64,000 bases of DNA from Erythrobacter sp. (GTDB lineage Bacteria > Pseudomonadota > Alphaproteobacteria > Sphingomonadales > Sphingomonadaceae), in NCBI GenBank assembly GCA_023653115.1, contig JAMNXO010000002.1, positions 124,001 to 188,000 on the forward strand, given 5' to 3'. Below, one piece after another: positions 16,315 to 26,700 of the stretch (position 1 is the first letter of the stretch; each line of letters starts with the position of its first letter). Both the position numbers and the translations under genes were made by a program. The notes beneath the pieces are model-generated. The model saw only the letters and a program-made list of their open reading frames with translations, searched no databases and was not told where the DNA came from.

Positions 16315-16956
16315 ATGGACAAGGTGGCGAACATCGCACAGCTGCCAGACGCGGCGGAGGAGGACGGCGCTGAACTGCGCGCCGCGCCGCGCTTCACGCT
16401 GCTGATCCGTGCTGCCAAGCTGGTTTCGGCGCAGGGCGAGTTTGTCTGCGTGATCCGCGATGTCTCCGAAAGCGGGGTCAGCGTGCGGCTGTTCCACACC
16501 CTGCCGAGCTGCCAGCAATATGAACTGCAAATGCCTGCGGGCGCGGTCTATCTGGTCGAACGGGTCTGGAGCCGCGAGAACGAGGCTGGTTTCACCTTCG
16601 CGCAAACCATTGATGTTCAAAGGATGATCAACGAATCCGGCGAATATCCCAAGCGCGGTCTGCGGCTCGGGCTGTGCTTCCCGGTCAAGGTCAGCACGCT
16701 CACCCAGACCAGCGATGCGGTGGTGGAAAACCTCTCGCAGCAGGGCGCGCGGCTGGAATGCGAGGCGCTGCTGGCGATTGACCAGACCATCCGGATCGAG
16801 GCCCCCGATGCGGCCGGCGTGATGCGCGAAGTGCGCGCCAAGGTGCGCTGGCGGCGCGAGCGGCATTACGGCGTGGTGTTCGACGACACCTTCACGCTCG
16901 GCGATTTTGCCCGGCTGGCCGCGCGCCTGCAGGCACCGGCGCTGCTCGAAGGTTAA
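16315..16956 (+). CDS. Tandem PilZ-domain protein (putative c-di-GMP receptor)
   Basis: A 213-residue cytoplasmic protein made of two PilZ-like halves. The first (about residues 22-105) has the RxxxR-type RAAPR followed by the D/NxSxxG motif as DVSESG. The second (about 110-205) has KRGLRLG followed by NLSQQG. PilZ domains bind cyclic di-GMP through these motifs. The first half looks complete; in the second the arginine motif is only approximate, so it may be a structural copy. No output domain is attached. It lies just after tRNA-Leu and ends 10 bases before the convergent msrB. Confidence 0.85.
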   Translation: MDKVANIAQLPDAAEEDGAELRAAPRFTLLIRAAKLVSAQGEFVCVIRDVSESGVSVRLFHTLPSCQQYELQMPAGAVYLVERVWSRENEAGFTFAQTIDVQRMINESGEYPKRGLRLGLCFPVKVSTLTQTSDAVVENLSQQGARLECEALLAIDQTIRIEAPDAAGVMREVRAKVRWRRERHYGVVFDDTFTLGDFARLAARLQAPALLEG

Positions 16957-16966
16957 GCCGCGCGGC

Positions 16967-17464
16967 TCACGCCGGCACGAATTTCAGCGCCACCCCGTTG
17001 ATGCAGTGACGCTTGCCGGTGGGTTGCGGCCCGTCTCCGAAAATATGGCCCAAATGCCCGCCGCAATCGGCGCAGTGCACTTCGGTGCGGGCATAGCCGA
17101 TCAGGTAATCGGTCGAGGTGCCGAGCGCACCCTTGTCGATCGCCTGCCAGAAGCTCGGCCAGCCGGTGCCGCTGTCGAACTTGTGCGCCGAGGCATAGAC
17201 CGGATTGGCGCAGCCCGCGCACACGAAGGTGCCCTTGCGCTTTTCCTTGTCCAGCGGCGAGGTGAAGGCGCGTTCCGTCCCCGCCTCGCGCAGCACATAG
17301 AACTGATCGCGGGTGAGAACCTTGCGCCATTCGGCCTCGGTCTTGCCCTTGGGGTAGCTCTTGGCCTGCGCCGGGGCGGCCCCGCAGGCGGTGACAAACG
17401 GCAGCACCGCGCCGATGCCCGCGGCGGCGAGCAGGGTGCGGCGCTGGAACAGGCGATCAGACAT
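16967..17464 (-). CDS. msrB: Peptide-methionine (R)-S-oxide reductase MsrB, Tat-exported
   Basis: MsrB reduces the R-epimer of methionine sulfoxide in proteins. The C-terminal domain (about residues 42-163) has the zinc-binding CxxC pairs (CAGC, CADC), GTGWPSFW and the catalytic-cysteine motif RHCINGVALKF. The N-terminus is a twin-arginine signal (FQRRTLLAAAGIGAVLPF) running into a possible lipobox VTAC. The enzyme is therefore predicted to be exported by Tat and perhaps lipidated. Length (165) equals an MsrB domain plus leader. With the lipoprotein MsrA at 1556 this suggests an extracytoplasmic repair pair, although the genes are 15 kb apart. Confidence 0.95.
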   Translation of the reverse strand: MSDRLFQRRTLLAAAGIGAVLPFVTACGAAPAQAKSYPKGKTEAEWRKVLTRDQFYVLREAGTERAFTSPLDKEKRKGTFVCAGCANPVYASAHKFDSGTGWPSFWQAIDKGALGTSTDYLIGYARTEVHCADCGGHLGHIFGDGPQPTGKRHCINGVALKFVPA

Positions 17465-17539
17465 GGGAATGCTCCGTGAGGTTCATGCCCCTTATACGCT
17501 CGGGACGACGCGGAAGTTTCACGTCCGCCCGCCCGGCCT

Positions 17540-18898
17540 TCAAAAGTTGGTGATCTCGACTTCGAGCTTGCGGAAGCCGTGGACGAAGTTTGCGCGCACC
17601 CGTTCGATATCGCCCGCGACGTGGACCCGCATCCGGCGCTTGTGCATTTCTTCCAGCAGCACTTTCAGCTGCAGCTCGGCCAGCCGCGCGCCGACGCAGC
17701 GGTGGATGCCATAGCCGAAGGCCAGGTGCCGCCGCGCGTTATCGCGGGTGATGTCGAGCTTGTCGGGGTTGTCGAACACCTCTTCGTCGCGGTTGGCGCT
17801 GAGATACCACAGCACCACCTTGTCGCCCGCCTTGATCTGCTGCCCGAACACTTCGGTATCCTCGGTGCAGGTGCGGCGCATATGGGCCAGCGGGGTCTGC
17901 ATCCGCAGGCATTCCTGCACGGCGTTGGGGATGAGATCGGGCTGTTCCTCGAACAGTTTGCGCTGGTCGGGGAATTTGTCGAGCGCGTGGATGATCCCGC
18001 TCATGGTGTTGCGAGTGGTATCATTCCCGCCGACGATCAGCAGCACCAGATTGCCCATGAATTCCTCGGGCCGCATCTGGTTCATCGCGGGCGAGTGCAG
18101 CATCATCGAGATGAGATCGCTGCCCGGCTCCTTGTCCATCGTTCGCTCGATCCACAGCGACTGGAAATAGGCCCCCATTTCCTGCAAGAAACCCCAGCGC
18201 ATCTGATCGAGATCGCGCACGGTGGCGAGCTCGGTATCGCCGGCCCAGTCCGACCACAGGGTCAGCAAGCGGCGGTCTTCCCACGGGAAGCCGAACAGGA
18301 TCGCCAGCATCCCGGTGGTGAGCTCGATCGAGACTTTCTCGACCCAATCGAAGGTCTCGCCGCGCGGGAGCGAATCGAGCACTTCGCCGGTGCGGGCGCG
18401 GATCTCGGCTTCCATGTCGGTGATCGAGGAAGGGGTGAACTTGGGCGCGACAGTGCGGCGCTGGCCGGTGTGCTGCGGGCGGTCCATCGCGATGAACATC
18501 GGCAGTTCGCGCGGGGCATCCACGCCGGCGGCAGCGGCCTCTTCCTCGGTCAGGCGGTTGAGGATGGTGATGCCGCCATATTCCCAGCTCGACGAGAAGG
18601 TTTCGGGCAGCGCCTCGATATGCTGGATCGCCTTGTGGCCCACCACCGCCCAATAGGGGCCAAGCGGGCTTTCGGGGATCCAGTGGAGCTGGCCGGCGGC
18701 GCGCATATCGGCGAAGATCGGCTGCCAGGTATCCTCGAAATAGATGTCGGAACGGCTGACATCCCACGGATGGGTGTGCTGGAGGCGTTCTTCCGGATGC
18801 GCGGCGAAATGCGCCTTCAGCGCATCATAGGCGCTGGGTTCGCGGCGCACTTGCGGGCGCTGCACACCCTGCGGGTTTGCCGGTGCAATGGTCGCCAT
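17540..18898 (-). CDS. Cytochrome P450 of the CYP153 (alkane terminal hydroxylase) type
   Basis: A 452-residue soluble class I P450. Hallmarks are the I-helix LLIVGGNDTTRNTMSG (about residues 290-305), the TPLAHMRRT segment of the K-helix region, the YLSANRDEEVF segment and the heme loop FGYGIHRCVGARLAE with its cysteine ligand. GNDTTRN, PLAHMRRT and HRCVGxRLAE together are typical of CYP153 enzymes that hydroxylate medium-chain alkanes or fatty acids at the terminal carbon. GGGAGAGAG lies just before the ATG. Such enzymes need a ferredoxin and a reductase. A matching reductase lies at 22381-23628, but no ferredoxin gene is visible in the window. Confidence 0.93.
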   Translation of the reverse strand: MATIAPANPQGVQRPQVRREPSAYDALKAHFAAHPEERLQHTHPWDVSRSDIYFEDTWQPIFADMRAAGQLHWIPESPLGPYWAVVGHKAIQHIEALPETFSSSWEYGGITILNRLTEEEAAAAGVDAPRELPMFIAMDRPQHTGQRRTVAPKFTPSSITDMEAEIRARTGEVLDSLPRGETFDWVEKVSIELTTGMLAILFGFPWEDRRLLTLWSDWAGDTELATVRDLDQMRWGFLQEMGAYFQSLWIERTMDKEPGSDLISMMLHSPAMNQMRPEEFMGNLVLLIVGGNDTTRNTMSGIIHALDKFPDQRKLFEEQPDLIPNAVQECLRMQTPLAHMRRTCTEDTEVFGQQIKAGDKVVLWYLSANRDEEVFDNPDKLDITRDNARRHLAFGYGIHRCVGARLAELQLKVLLEEMHKRRMRVHVAGDIERVRANFVHGFRKLEVEITNF

Positions 18899-19001
18899 GT
18901 CTCTCTCCCGTCCGGCGGCCTCGTTGGGGTGGGCCGCGCTCGTCCGAGTCGCATCGTGCCTTAACTGACAGGGATGTCAATAGTGGGTTTCGAATCCGAA
19001 C

Positions 19002-20282
19002 CTATTCCGCCGGTTCAACCGAGACAGGCGTGCGGCGGGCAAAGCGTGACGTCTTCACCCGTCCGGCCCCGCCCGACTTCATCACCCGCTTGCGGAACAA
19101 CAGCGATCCGCCCTTGACCAGCGCCAGCACCGCCAGCCCCTGCCACACCAGCGCCAGCGCATGGGTCCACAGCTGCGGCTCCATCGCGGCGCGCGCCAGC
19201 ATCGCAAAGGGCGAGGACAGCGGGAAGGCAATCGCGGCCATTTCCAGCCCGGAACCCGGCTGCTTGATGGTGTAGGCGGCGAGGAAGAACACCATCAGCT
19301 GCATCATGGTGACCGGCATCGACAGGGTCTGCACCTCGCGCACCGTGTTCGCCATCGCCCCGATGGTGAGGAACAAGGCGCCCAGCAAAAGATAGGCCAT
19401 CGCAAAATAGACCACGCCCAGCACCATGAACAGCGGCCAGCCCACTGCCGGCGCGGGCAGGCGGGCGATGTCGAAGCCGCTCGACGCGATGATCGCATCG
19501 CTGCCGATGCTCCACAGCCCATAGGCCGCCAAGCCCCACACCCCGATGCCGACGAAGGAGACGCCGAGCATCGCGAACAGCTTGCCGGTGAACACCGCGT
19601 CCATCGGGATGGCGGCCGCGAGAATCTCGATGATCTTGTTGGCCTTTTCCTCGACAAGGTTGGACAGCACCATGCCGGCGAGCAACATTGTCAGCAGGAA
19701 CAACAGCATCTGCGCGATCTGCGCGGTCTGGATCCGGGTGGAGCGTTCGGACGCCGCGCTGGTGGTCACCACTGCGTCGGTGACGCGCGGGAAGACCGTC
19801 GGCTCGGCTTGCATCGCGTGGCCCGCAAGCAGGCTGACGGAGCCTTCCCAGCGGCGCAATTGCCCCGCGGTGCCGACCAGTTCGGGCGCTGCCAGCGAGC
19901 CGGTGACGATCGCCGCGTAATTGCCACGCCGCGCTTCGAGGAAGGTTTGCGCATCGAAAGCGGGATCGCTGGCGGCCTCGGGCACTTCGCGCAAGCTCGG
20001 CAAGACGCCGCCCAGTTGCGGGGCGAGCCGTTCGCCCGCGCCGAGCATGGCGGCATTATCCTCGGCGCTCATGGCCAGCCCGATCTCGACGCTCACCGCC
20101 TCGCGCTGCACCTCGCCGCCAATGGCGCCGGCAAGCCCGCCGACCAGCACCGGGAACAATGGCCCCAGCAGGAAGAACAGGAAAGCGCGGCTGAACAGCA
20201 CCGCAACGAAATCGCGCCGGGCAATCACCCAGGCGGCTTCAAGCGAGGAAAGGCGCGGACGCATCGTGGAGGTATCGCTCAT
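19002..20282 (-). CDS. ABC transporter permease, NatB-like (ABC-2 family)
   Basis: A 426-residue permease with one N-terminal helix (FSRAFLFFLLGPLFPVLVGG), a large extracytoplasmic domain (about residues 55-195) and about five C-terminal helices (from MLLFLLTMLLAGMVLSNLVEEKANKIIEIL onward). SNLVEEKANKIIEIL is characteristic of NatB/YhaP-type ABC-2 permeases. With the ATPase gene immediately upstream (ATGA overlap at 20279-20282) it forms a two-component exporter. NatAB extrudes sodium in Bacillus, but relatives handle antibiotics or lipids, so the substrate here is unknown. Confidence 0.9.
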   Translation of the reverse strand: MSDTSTMRPRLSSLEAAWVIARRDFVAVLFSRAFLFFLLGPLFPVLVGGLAGAIGGEVQREAVSVEIGLAMSAEDNAAMLGAGERLAPQLGGVLPSLREVPEAASDPAFDAQTFLEARRGNYAAIVTGSLAAPELVGTAGQLRRWEGSVSLLAGHAMQAEPTVFPRVTDAVVTTSAASERSTRIQTAQIAQMLLFLLTMLLAGMVLSNLVEEKANKIIEILAAAIPMDAVFTGKLFAMLGVSFVGIGVWGLAAYGLWSIGSDAIIASSGFDIARLPAPAVGWPLFMVLGVVYFAMAYLLLGALFLTIGAMANTVREVQTLSMPVTMMQLMVFFLAAYTIKQPGSGLEMAAIAFPLSSPFAMLARAAMEPQLWTHALALVWQGLAVLALVKGGSLLFRKRVMKSGGAGRVKTSRFARRTPVSVEPAE

Positions 20283-21289
20283 GCGCGCGGCTCCTGATTA
20301 TCGGCTTCAAGCTGGCGCGCGGCGGCCTCGCCCGCGATTGCGACGAAGGCGTCGTGCAGCCCGGCGCGCTCGATCGAGAGCGAGAGGATCCCCGCTTCGC
20401 CTTCGATCAATTGCCGCAGCAAGGGTTCGACGCCCGTTTCGGGCAGCGGGAACTGGAAGAAGTCGCCATTGCGGCGGGTGTCCCTGGGCAGTGCGGCGAG
20501 CCATGCGCCTTCGCGCGCCCGCGTTTCCAGCCGCACCTGCGCCGGAATCCGGTCGCGCGCGGCCTCGACCGACCCTGCGTAAGGCACCTTGCCGCCCGCA
20601 ATGATCGCCACGCCTTCGCACAGGCGTTCGGCATGGTGGATCACGTGGGTCGAGAAAATCACCGTAACCCCGTCTTCGGCCAGCGCGCGGATCATCAGTT
20701 CCAGCTTGCCCTGGTTGATCGCATCGAGGCCCGAGAACGGCTCATCCAGCACCACCAGCCGCGGGTTATGCACCAGCGTGCCGAGCAGCTGGACAGTCTG
20801 CGCCATGCCTTTGGAAAGCTGGCGGATCTGGCGGTCGGCGGCATAGCCGAGCCCGTGGCGTTCGAGCAGTTCGCCAGCGCGTTTGCGCCCTTCCTTGAGC
20901 GACAATCCACGCAGAGCGCCCATGAAGGCAATCGCCTCGACGCATTTCATCGCCGGATAGAGCCCGCGCTCTTCGGGCAGGTAGCCGATCAGGCAGCCGA
21001 TTTCGTGCGGGCGATCATTGCCGAACACACGGCGCACGCCCTCGTCGGGATCGATAATGCCCAGCAGCATCCGCAATGTCGTGGTCTTGCCCGCGCCATT
21101 GGGGCCGAGGATCCCGTAGATCGCGCCCTCGGGGACGGAGATATCCACGCCGTCGACCGCACGCGTGCCGTCAAAGCTTTTCACCAACCCGCGCGCTTCG
21201 ATCGCGAGGGGTCGGGCATCGACGGGCAGGGCGCTGGAGCCACTAACCTGATTGCCCGGAAGAATCTGTTCGCTTACCGCCATATCCAT
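20279..21289 (-). CDS. ABC transporter ATP-binding protein, NatA-like
   Basis: A 336-residue ATPase with the Walker A GPNGAGKTT (about residue 63), a signature-like LSKGMAQ in place of LSGGQ, and Walker B LVVLDEPFSGLD. The C-terminal extension after about residue 240 is typical of exporters of the DrrA/NatA type. It powers the overlapping downstream permease. A second in-frame ATG lies two codons in, and no convincing ribosome-binding site distinguishes them. The gene is divergent from queG with a 46-base gap. Confidence 0.93.
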   Translation of the reverse strand: MDMAVSEQILPGNQVSGSSALPVDARPLAIEARGLVKSFDGTRAVDGVDISVPEGAIYGILGPNGAGKTTTLRMLLGIIDPDEGVRRVFGNDRPHEIGCLIGYLPEERGLYPAMKCVEAIAFMGALRGLSLKEGRKRAGELLERHGLGYAADRQIRQLSKGMAQTVQLLGTLVHNPRLVVLDEPFSGLDAINQGKLELMIRALAEDGVTVIFSTHVIHHAERLCEGVAIIAGGKVPYAGSVEAARDRIPAQVRLETRAREGAWLAALPRDTRRNGDFFQFPLPETGVEPLLRQLIEGEAGILSLSIERAGLHDAFVAIAGEAAARQLEADNQEPRA

Positions 21290-21335
21290 AGCTTACGCGG
21301 TTAGGCCGCAGGATTAAACGGGAGCCTCTCCAAAA

Positions 21336-22397
21336 ATGGTAAATGCCCCGGCAACCTCTGATCTGGCGGCGCGCATCGCGGGGCAGGCGGCGGCGCTCGG
21401 GTTTGCGGCTTGCGGGTTTGCGGGCGCGGGGGAGGATCCCTTGCGCGCGGGCAGGCTCGAAGAATGGCTGGGTGAAGGCCACCATGGCAGCATGGAGTGG
21501 ATGGCGGCGCGGCTCGATCACCGCCGCTCGCCGCAAGGCCTGTGGCCGGAAGCGCGCAGCGTCATCGCGCTGGGCATGAGTTATGCCCCGACGCATGATC
21601 CGCTGGCGCTGGAGGCCTCACCCACCCACGCGCGGATTTCGGTCTATGCCCAAGGCAAGGACTATCACGATGTCGTGAAAAAGCGCCTGAAGGCGCTCGC
21701 CCGCTGGCTGGTGGAGGCGGAGCCGGGCGCGCAGGTGAAAGTCTTCGTCGATACTGCGCCGGTGATGGAAAAGCCGCTGGGCGAGGCGGCAGGGATCGGC
21801 TGGCAGGGCAAGCACACCAACATGGTCAGCGCCACCCATGGCAGCTGGCTGTTTCTGGGCGCGATCTATACCACGCTTGATCTCGCGCCGGACGAGCCGC
21901 ACCGCGACCAGTGCGGCAGCTGCCGCGCCTGCCTCGACGCCTGCCCCACCAATGCCTTCCCTGCGCCTTACCAGCTCGATGCGCGGCGCTGCATTTCCTA
22001 CCTCACCATCGAGCACAAGGGCCCTGTTCCCGACGAGCTGCGTGAAGGCCTCGGCAACCGCATCTATGGCTGCGATGATTGTCTGGCGGTGTGCCCGTGG
22101 AACAAGTTTGCAAGCGCCGCGCAGGCGATTGCCGAATTCCTCCCCCGCGCCGAACTGGTCGCCCCGCGGCTGGCGGAACTGCTGGCGCTCGACGATGCGG
22201 GCTTCCGGGCGCTGTTCTCCGGCTCACCGATCAAGCGGATCGGGCGCGACCGGTTTGTGCGCAATTGCCTTTACGCGGCGGGGAACAGCGGCAATGCCGC
22301 GCTGACGGCGCAGGTCGACGCCTTGACGTCGGATGCCGATCCGGTGGTGGCCGAAGCCGCGAGCTGGGCGCTCGCGCGGCTTACAGCAAATCCTTGA
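21336..22397 (+). CDS. queG: Epoxyqueuosine reductase QueG
   Basis: QueG performs the last step of queuosine biosynthesis in tRNA, reducing epoxyqueuosine with cobalamin and two [4Fe-4S] clusters. The 353-residue protein has the N-terminal cobalamin-binding domain ([35 protein letters not shown]) and ferredoxin-like cluster motifs [12 protein letters not shown] (about residue 192) and [13 protein letters not shown] (about 249). A HEAT-like C-terminus follows. Its 3' end overlaps the convergent ferredoxin-reductase gene by 17 bases. No other queuosine genes are nearby. Confidence 0.96.
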   Translation: MVNAPATSDLAARIAGQAAALGFAACGFAGAGEDPLRAGRLEEWLGEGHHGSMEWMAARLDHRRSPQGLWPEARSVIALGMSYAPTHDPLALEASPTHARISVYAQGKDYHDVVKKRLKALARWLVEAEPGAQVKVFVDTAPVMEKPLGEAAGIGWQGKHTNMVSATHGSWLFLGAIYTTLDLAPDEPHRDQCGSCRACLDACPTNAFPAPYQLDARRCISYLTIEHKGPVPDELREGLGNRIYGCDDCLAVCPWNKFASAAQAIAEFLPRAELVAPRLAELLALDDAGFRALFSGSPIKRIGRDRFVRNCLYAAGNSGNAALTAQVDALTSDADPVVAEAASWALARLTANP

Positions 22398-23628
22398 TCG
22401 CCACCTCGGGATCAGCCAGCAGCGCCGGATCGATCTTGCCCGCCCCGCTCTCGAGCAGCTTTCGCCCCTGCACATAGTCCTTCATCGTGCCCACGCAGTC
22501 GAAGGCGATCGGCACGCCGCCCTTCATATAGACCACGGTGAACTTGCGCGTTTCGGGGTCGCCGCGCAGCACGGTCGCGTCAAAGCCCAGGCTGAGGCCG
22601 GCGGTCTGGAGTTTCAGGTCATACTGGTTCGACCAGAACCACGGCAGTGCGTGATAGGGCTCCTTCTCGCCCATGATCGCCTTTGCCACAGTGTTCGCCA
22701 TGTCATGCGCGTTCTGCACCGATTCCAGCCGGATCACCGCGCCATCGGCAAAGTCGTTGGCGTGGGCCGCGCAGTCACCGATGGCGTAGATATCATCGAG
22801 CGTGGTGCGGCAGCAGAAATCCACATCGACCCCGTTGCTTCCCGCCGCCCCTGCCGCGATCAGCGGGCCGACCGCAGGCACGATGCCGATGCCGACCACC
22901 ACCATGTCGCACGCCACATCCTCGCCATTGTCGAGCCGCACGCCGGTCACCTTGCCCGCGTCCTCGCCCAACACCGAATGCACCCCGGTGGAGAGGCGCA
23001 CGTCGACGCCCTGACGGCGGTGCTCCTCGGCGTAGAAGGTGGAAAGTTCCTCGCCCGCCACGCGCGCCAGCAGGCGCGGCAGCATCTCGACAAGCGTGAC
23101 CTCGCAGCCGAGCTTGCGCAGCACCGCAGCGGCCTCGAGCCCGATATAGCCGCCGCCGATCACCACCGCGCGTTTGGCGCCGCCCTCCAGCGCCGCCATC
23201 ATCGCATCGGCATCGGACTTGTCGCGGACATAGAACACCTGCGGCAGCACCGCGCCCGGCACCGGCAGGCGGCGCGGATCGCCCCCGCCTGACCAGATCA
23301 GCTTGCGATAGGTGACCTGACTGCCGTCCGACAGGGTGAGCCGGTGCGCGGCCGGATCAATCGCCGTCACCGCCGCGCCCAATCGCAGGGCGATGTCCTT
23401 CTGCCCCCAGAAGGTCTCGGGCCGGATCATGATCCGTTCAAACCCCTTGTCGCCGGCGAGATATTCCTTCGACAGCGGCGGGCGCTCGTAGGGCGGCGCG
23501 TTGTCGCGGCCGATCATCAGGATCGAACCTTCGTGCCCGTGCTGGCGCAAGGCGATTGCCGCCTGCGCACCGCCATGGCCGGTGCCGACGATCACAACGT
23601 CGGCGTGGTCGATATTCGCTGTTGTCAT
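22381..23628 (-). CDS. NAD(P)H-dependent ferredoxin reductase (P450 electron-transfer type)
   Basis: A 415-residue FAD oxidoreductase starting at [10 protein letters not shown]; the ORF-track start adds 16 unlikely residues. It has the FAD-binding [14 protein letters not shown], the [11 protein letters not shown] segment typical of putidaredoxin/rhodocoxin reductases, the NAD-binding [17 protein letters not shown] and the second FAD motif YAIGDCA. It should pass electrons from NAD(P)H to a [2Fe-2S] ferredoxin serving P450s or Rieske oxygenases. Two P450s lie in the window (17540 and 47604); the CYP153 is the nearer candidate partner. No ferredoxin gene is adjacent. Confidence 0.93.
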   Translation of the reverse strand: MTTANIDHADVVIVGTGHGGAQAAIALRQHGHEGSILMIGRDNAPPYERPPLSKEYLAGDKGFERIMIRPETFWGQKDIALRLGAAVTAIDPAAHRLTLSDGSQVTYRKLIWSGGGDPRRLPVPGAVLPQVFYVRDKSDADAMMAALEGGAKRAVVIGGGYIGLEAAAVLRKLGCEVTLVEMLPRLLARVAGEELSTFYAEEHRRQGVDVRLSTGVHSVLGEDAGKVTGVRLDNGEDVACDMVVVGIGIVPAVGPLIAAGAAGSNGVDVDFCCRTTLDDIYAIGDCAAHANDFADGAVIRLESVQNAHDMANTVAKAIMGEKEPYHALPWFWSNQYDLKLQTAGLSLGFDATVLRGDPETRKFTVVYMKGGVPIAFDCVGTMKDYVQGRKLLESGAGKIDPALLADPEVAIKDLL

Positions 23629-23727
23629 GGCCTTGCTATGCCCCTCCGGCTCTCTGCGGCCTTTGACTTGCCGCAAATTGCCCGAGGGTCAACCTGATCG
23701 AATTGGCAGAGAGGCGGAACGTGCCGT

Positions 23728-26700
23728 CTATCTCTCGAGCAGATTACGCGCCTGGCTGGCGATTTGAGCGAGCATCGCCGGGCCGACCGGGGGGCGGGCC
23801 TGCGCGCGGGCGATCATGTTGCGGAACTGCGCGACGCTTGCCGCATTGCGCGCTGCCCATTCACCCACGCTGCCACGCGGATCGACCTTGCCGGCCTTGG
23901 TGCGCATCAGGCGGCGCAGGAAATCGAGCCGCATCGCCTGGAAATCGCGCGCGAGGCCCGAGACCAGCAGGCGGTCCCACACATCCGATGGCGACATATG
24001 CGCGGCCACCCCTTGCGCCCAGTCCAGCCCCAGCCGTCCGCCGACATCGGTGAAGGCGTGGGTCAACTGCTTGGCATCGATCCCGGTCTCCAGCGCCAGC
24101 TTGGCAAGGCCCACCGCCCCGTCGAAATCGAACAGGTTGGCCACCCGCGCAGCGAGCGCCTCGGGCGCGCCGGCGGCGATGAAGCTGGCGCGCAGTTCCA
24201 TCGAGCGGGCGCGCGGTTCGGCAGCGAGCAATTCCTCGCGGCCCGCGGCCAGCAGCACCACGCCCTGTTCCAGCTCGCCGATCATCGCGCCGGCGGAAAC
24301 CTTGCCCGCAGCGGTGCGCAGCACGTCCGACATCAGATTGCCCACCGCAGCGGCGAGCCTGTCAAACAGCACAAGCCGCGCTGCCTCGGAGATCGCCGCG
24401 CTGTCCAGCTCGCGCCACAGGGCATCGAGCCCGAACAAGCGCTCGGCCACCACGAAGGCGCCTGCGACCTCGGCCAGCCCCACGCCTTCTTCCTCGGCGA
24501 GTTCGAAGGGGTGGACCATGCCGAGCCGGTTGACCATGCGGTTGGCCAGGCTGGTGGCGACCATCTCGCGCCGCAGCCGATGGGCGCGGATCTGTGCCGC
24601 AAACGGCTTGCGCATCGGGGTCGGGAAGCGCGCTACCAGCATCGGTTCGAGCACCGGATCATCGGCCAGCGGGCTCGCCTCCAGCGCTTCCTGCAAGGCG
24701 AGCTTGGCCGAAGACAGCAGCACCGCGAGTTCGGGCCGCGTCAGGCCGTGCCCGTCGGCGGCCCGCCGCAGCAGCGTTTCGCCATCGGCGAGGCCTTCGG
24801 TGCGGCGGTCGAAATCGCCGATGTCCTCGAGCCGCTCGATCAGCCGGACATAGGAGGCGGTCGCCCCCGGCCCGCCGGTCTCGGCCACCGACAGCGCCAG
24901 CGCCTGCAAGCGGTTGTCCTCGAGCACGATCGCGCCGACCTCGTCGGTCATCGCGGCGAGCAGCGTGTTGCGCTTCTTGGGCGTCAGCTTGCCCTCGCGC
25001 AGCGCGGCGGCCAGCGCGATCTTGATGTTGACCTCGTTGTCCGAGCAATCGACCCCGGCCGAATTGTCGATGAAGTCGGTGTTGATCCGGCCCCCATTGA
25101 GCGAGAAGGCGATACGCCCCGCCTGCGTGACGCCAAGGTTCGCGCCCTCGCCGATCGCCTTGGCGCGCACTTCGCCGGCATCGACGCGCAAGCCATCATT
25201 GGCCGGATCGCCAACCTGCATATGGCTTTCCTGCGGCGCCTTCACATAGGTGCCGATCCCGCCGAACCACATCAGATCGACCCGCGCGCGCAGGATCGCG
25301 GAGATCAGCGCTTCGGGCTCGATTTCCTTGTCGGCAATATCCAGCAGGTCGCGGATCTGCTTGGTCAGCTTGATGCGCTTCAAGGAACGGCTGAACACCC
25401 CGCCGCCCTTGGAGATCAGGCTGGCGTTATAATCCTCCCAGCTCGAACGCGGCAGCTCGAACAGGCGCTTGCGCTCCTTCCAGCTGGTCATCGGATCGGG
25501 CATGGGGTCGATGAAGATGTGGCGGTGATCGAAGGCGGCGACCAGCTTGAGCGCCTTGGACAGCAGCATCCCGTTGCCGAACACGTCGCCCGACATATCG
25601 CCGCAGCCCGCGACGGTGATCGGGTCTTTCTGGACGTCGATCCCCATTTCGCGGAAGTGGCGCTGGACGCTCACCCACGCGCCGCGCGCGGTGATGCCCA
25701 TCGCCTTGTGGTCATAGCCGTTGGAGCCGCCGCTGGCGAAGGCATCGTCCAGCCAGAAATCGCGGCTTTGGGCGATGCCGTTGGCGATGTCGGAGAAGGT
25801 CGCGGTGCCCTTATCGGCGGCGACCACGAAATAGGGGTCTTCCCCGTCGAGCACCTGCACGGCTTGCGGATGCACCACCCGGCCGTCGGCGATATTGTCG
25901 GTGACCGAGAGCAGCGTGCGGATGAAGATTTCGTAGGACGCGCGGCCTTCCGCCGCCCAGCCTTCGCGGTCGAGCGCTGGCGAGGGGAGTTGCTTGGGAT
26001 AGAACCCGCCCTTGGCCCCGGTCGGCACGATCACCGCGTTCTTGACGCGTTGGGCCTTCATCAGCCCGAGGATTTCGGTGCGGAAGTCGTCGCGCCGGTC
26101 TGACCAGCGCAGCCCCCCGCGCGCCACCGCGCCGGCGCGCAGGTGGATGCCTTCCACGCGGCGCGAATAGACGAAGATCTCGCGCCATGGCACCGGCTTG
26201 GGCAGACCGGGCACCAGCGCGCTATCGATCTTGAACGCCAGCGCCTCGGCGGCGGCGGGCGCAAAGGCATTGGTGCGCAGCACGGCGTCAATCACCGCGC
26301 GGTAAAGCCGCAGCAACCGGTCATCGTTGATCGCGGTGACTTTCGCGAGGCCGCGGGTAAAGGCGGCTCCGGCCGCGGCAATCGCGTCCTCGCGGTCACC
26401 GGTGAAGGCCGGATCGTGCCGCGCGGTCAGCAGATCGGTCATCGCCGTGGTTACCTGCGGCGCGCGGACCAGCGCATCAACCACGGTGTAGATGGTGTAG
26501 CTCACCCCGGTCTGGCGCAGATAGCGATAGATCGCGCGCAGCCAGTTCGCTTGGCGCGGGGCGAGGCCGGTGGCGGTGACAAGGCGGTTGAACGGATCAT
26601 CCTCGGCTGTGCCATTGAGCACTTCCGCCAGCGCCTCCTCGATCAGCGGCGCGCGGGCGAGCAGCGCGCCGGCGTCCATCCCGGCAGGCACGGTGAGGAG

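Noticed and set aside
23764-26103. 779-aa and other plus-strand ORFs opposite NAD-GDH
   Set aside because: These are shadow frames of a 1572-residue gene with conserved catalytic motifs. The same reasoning rejects 26143-27780.
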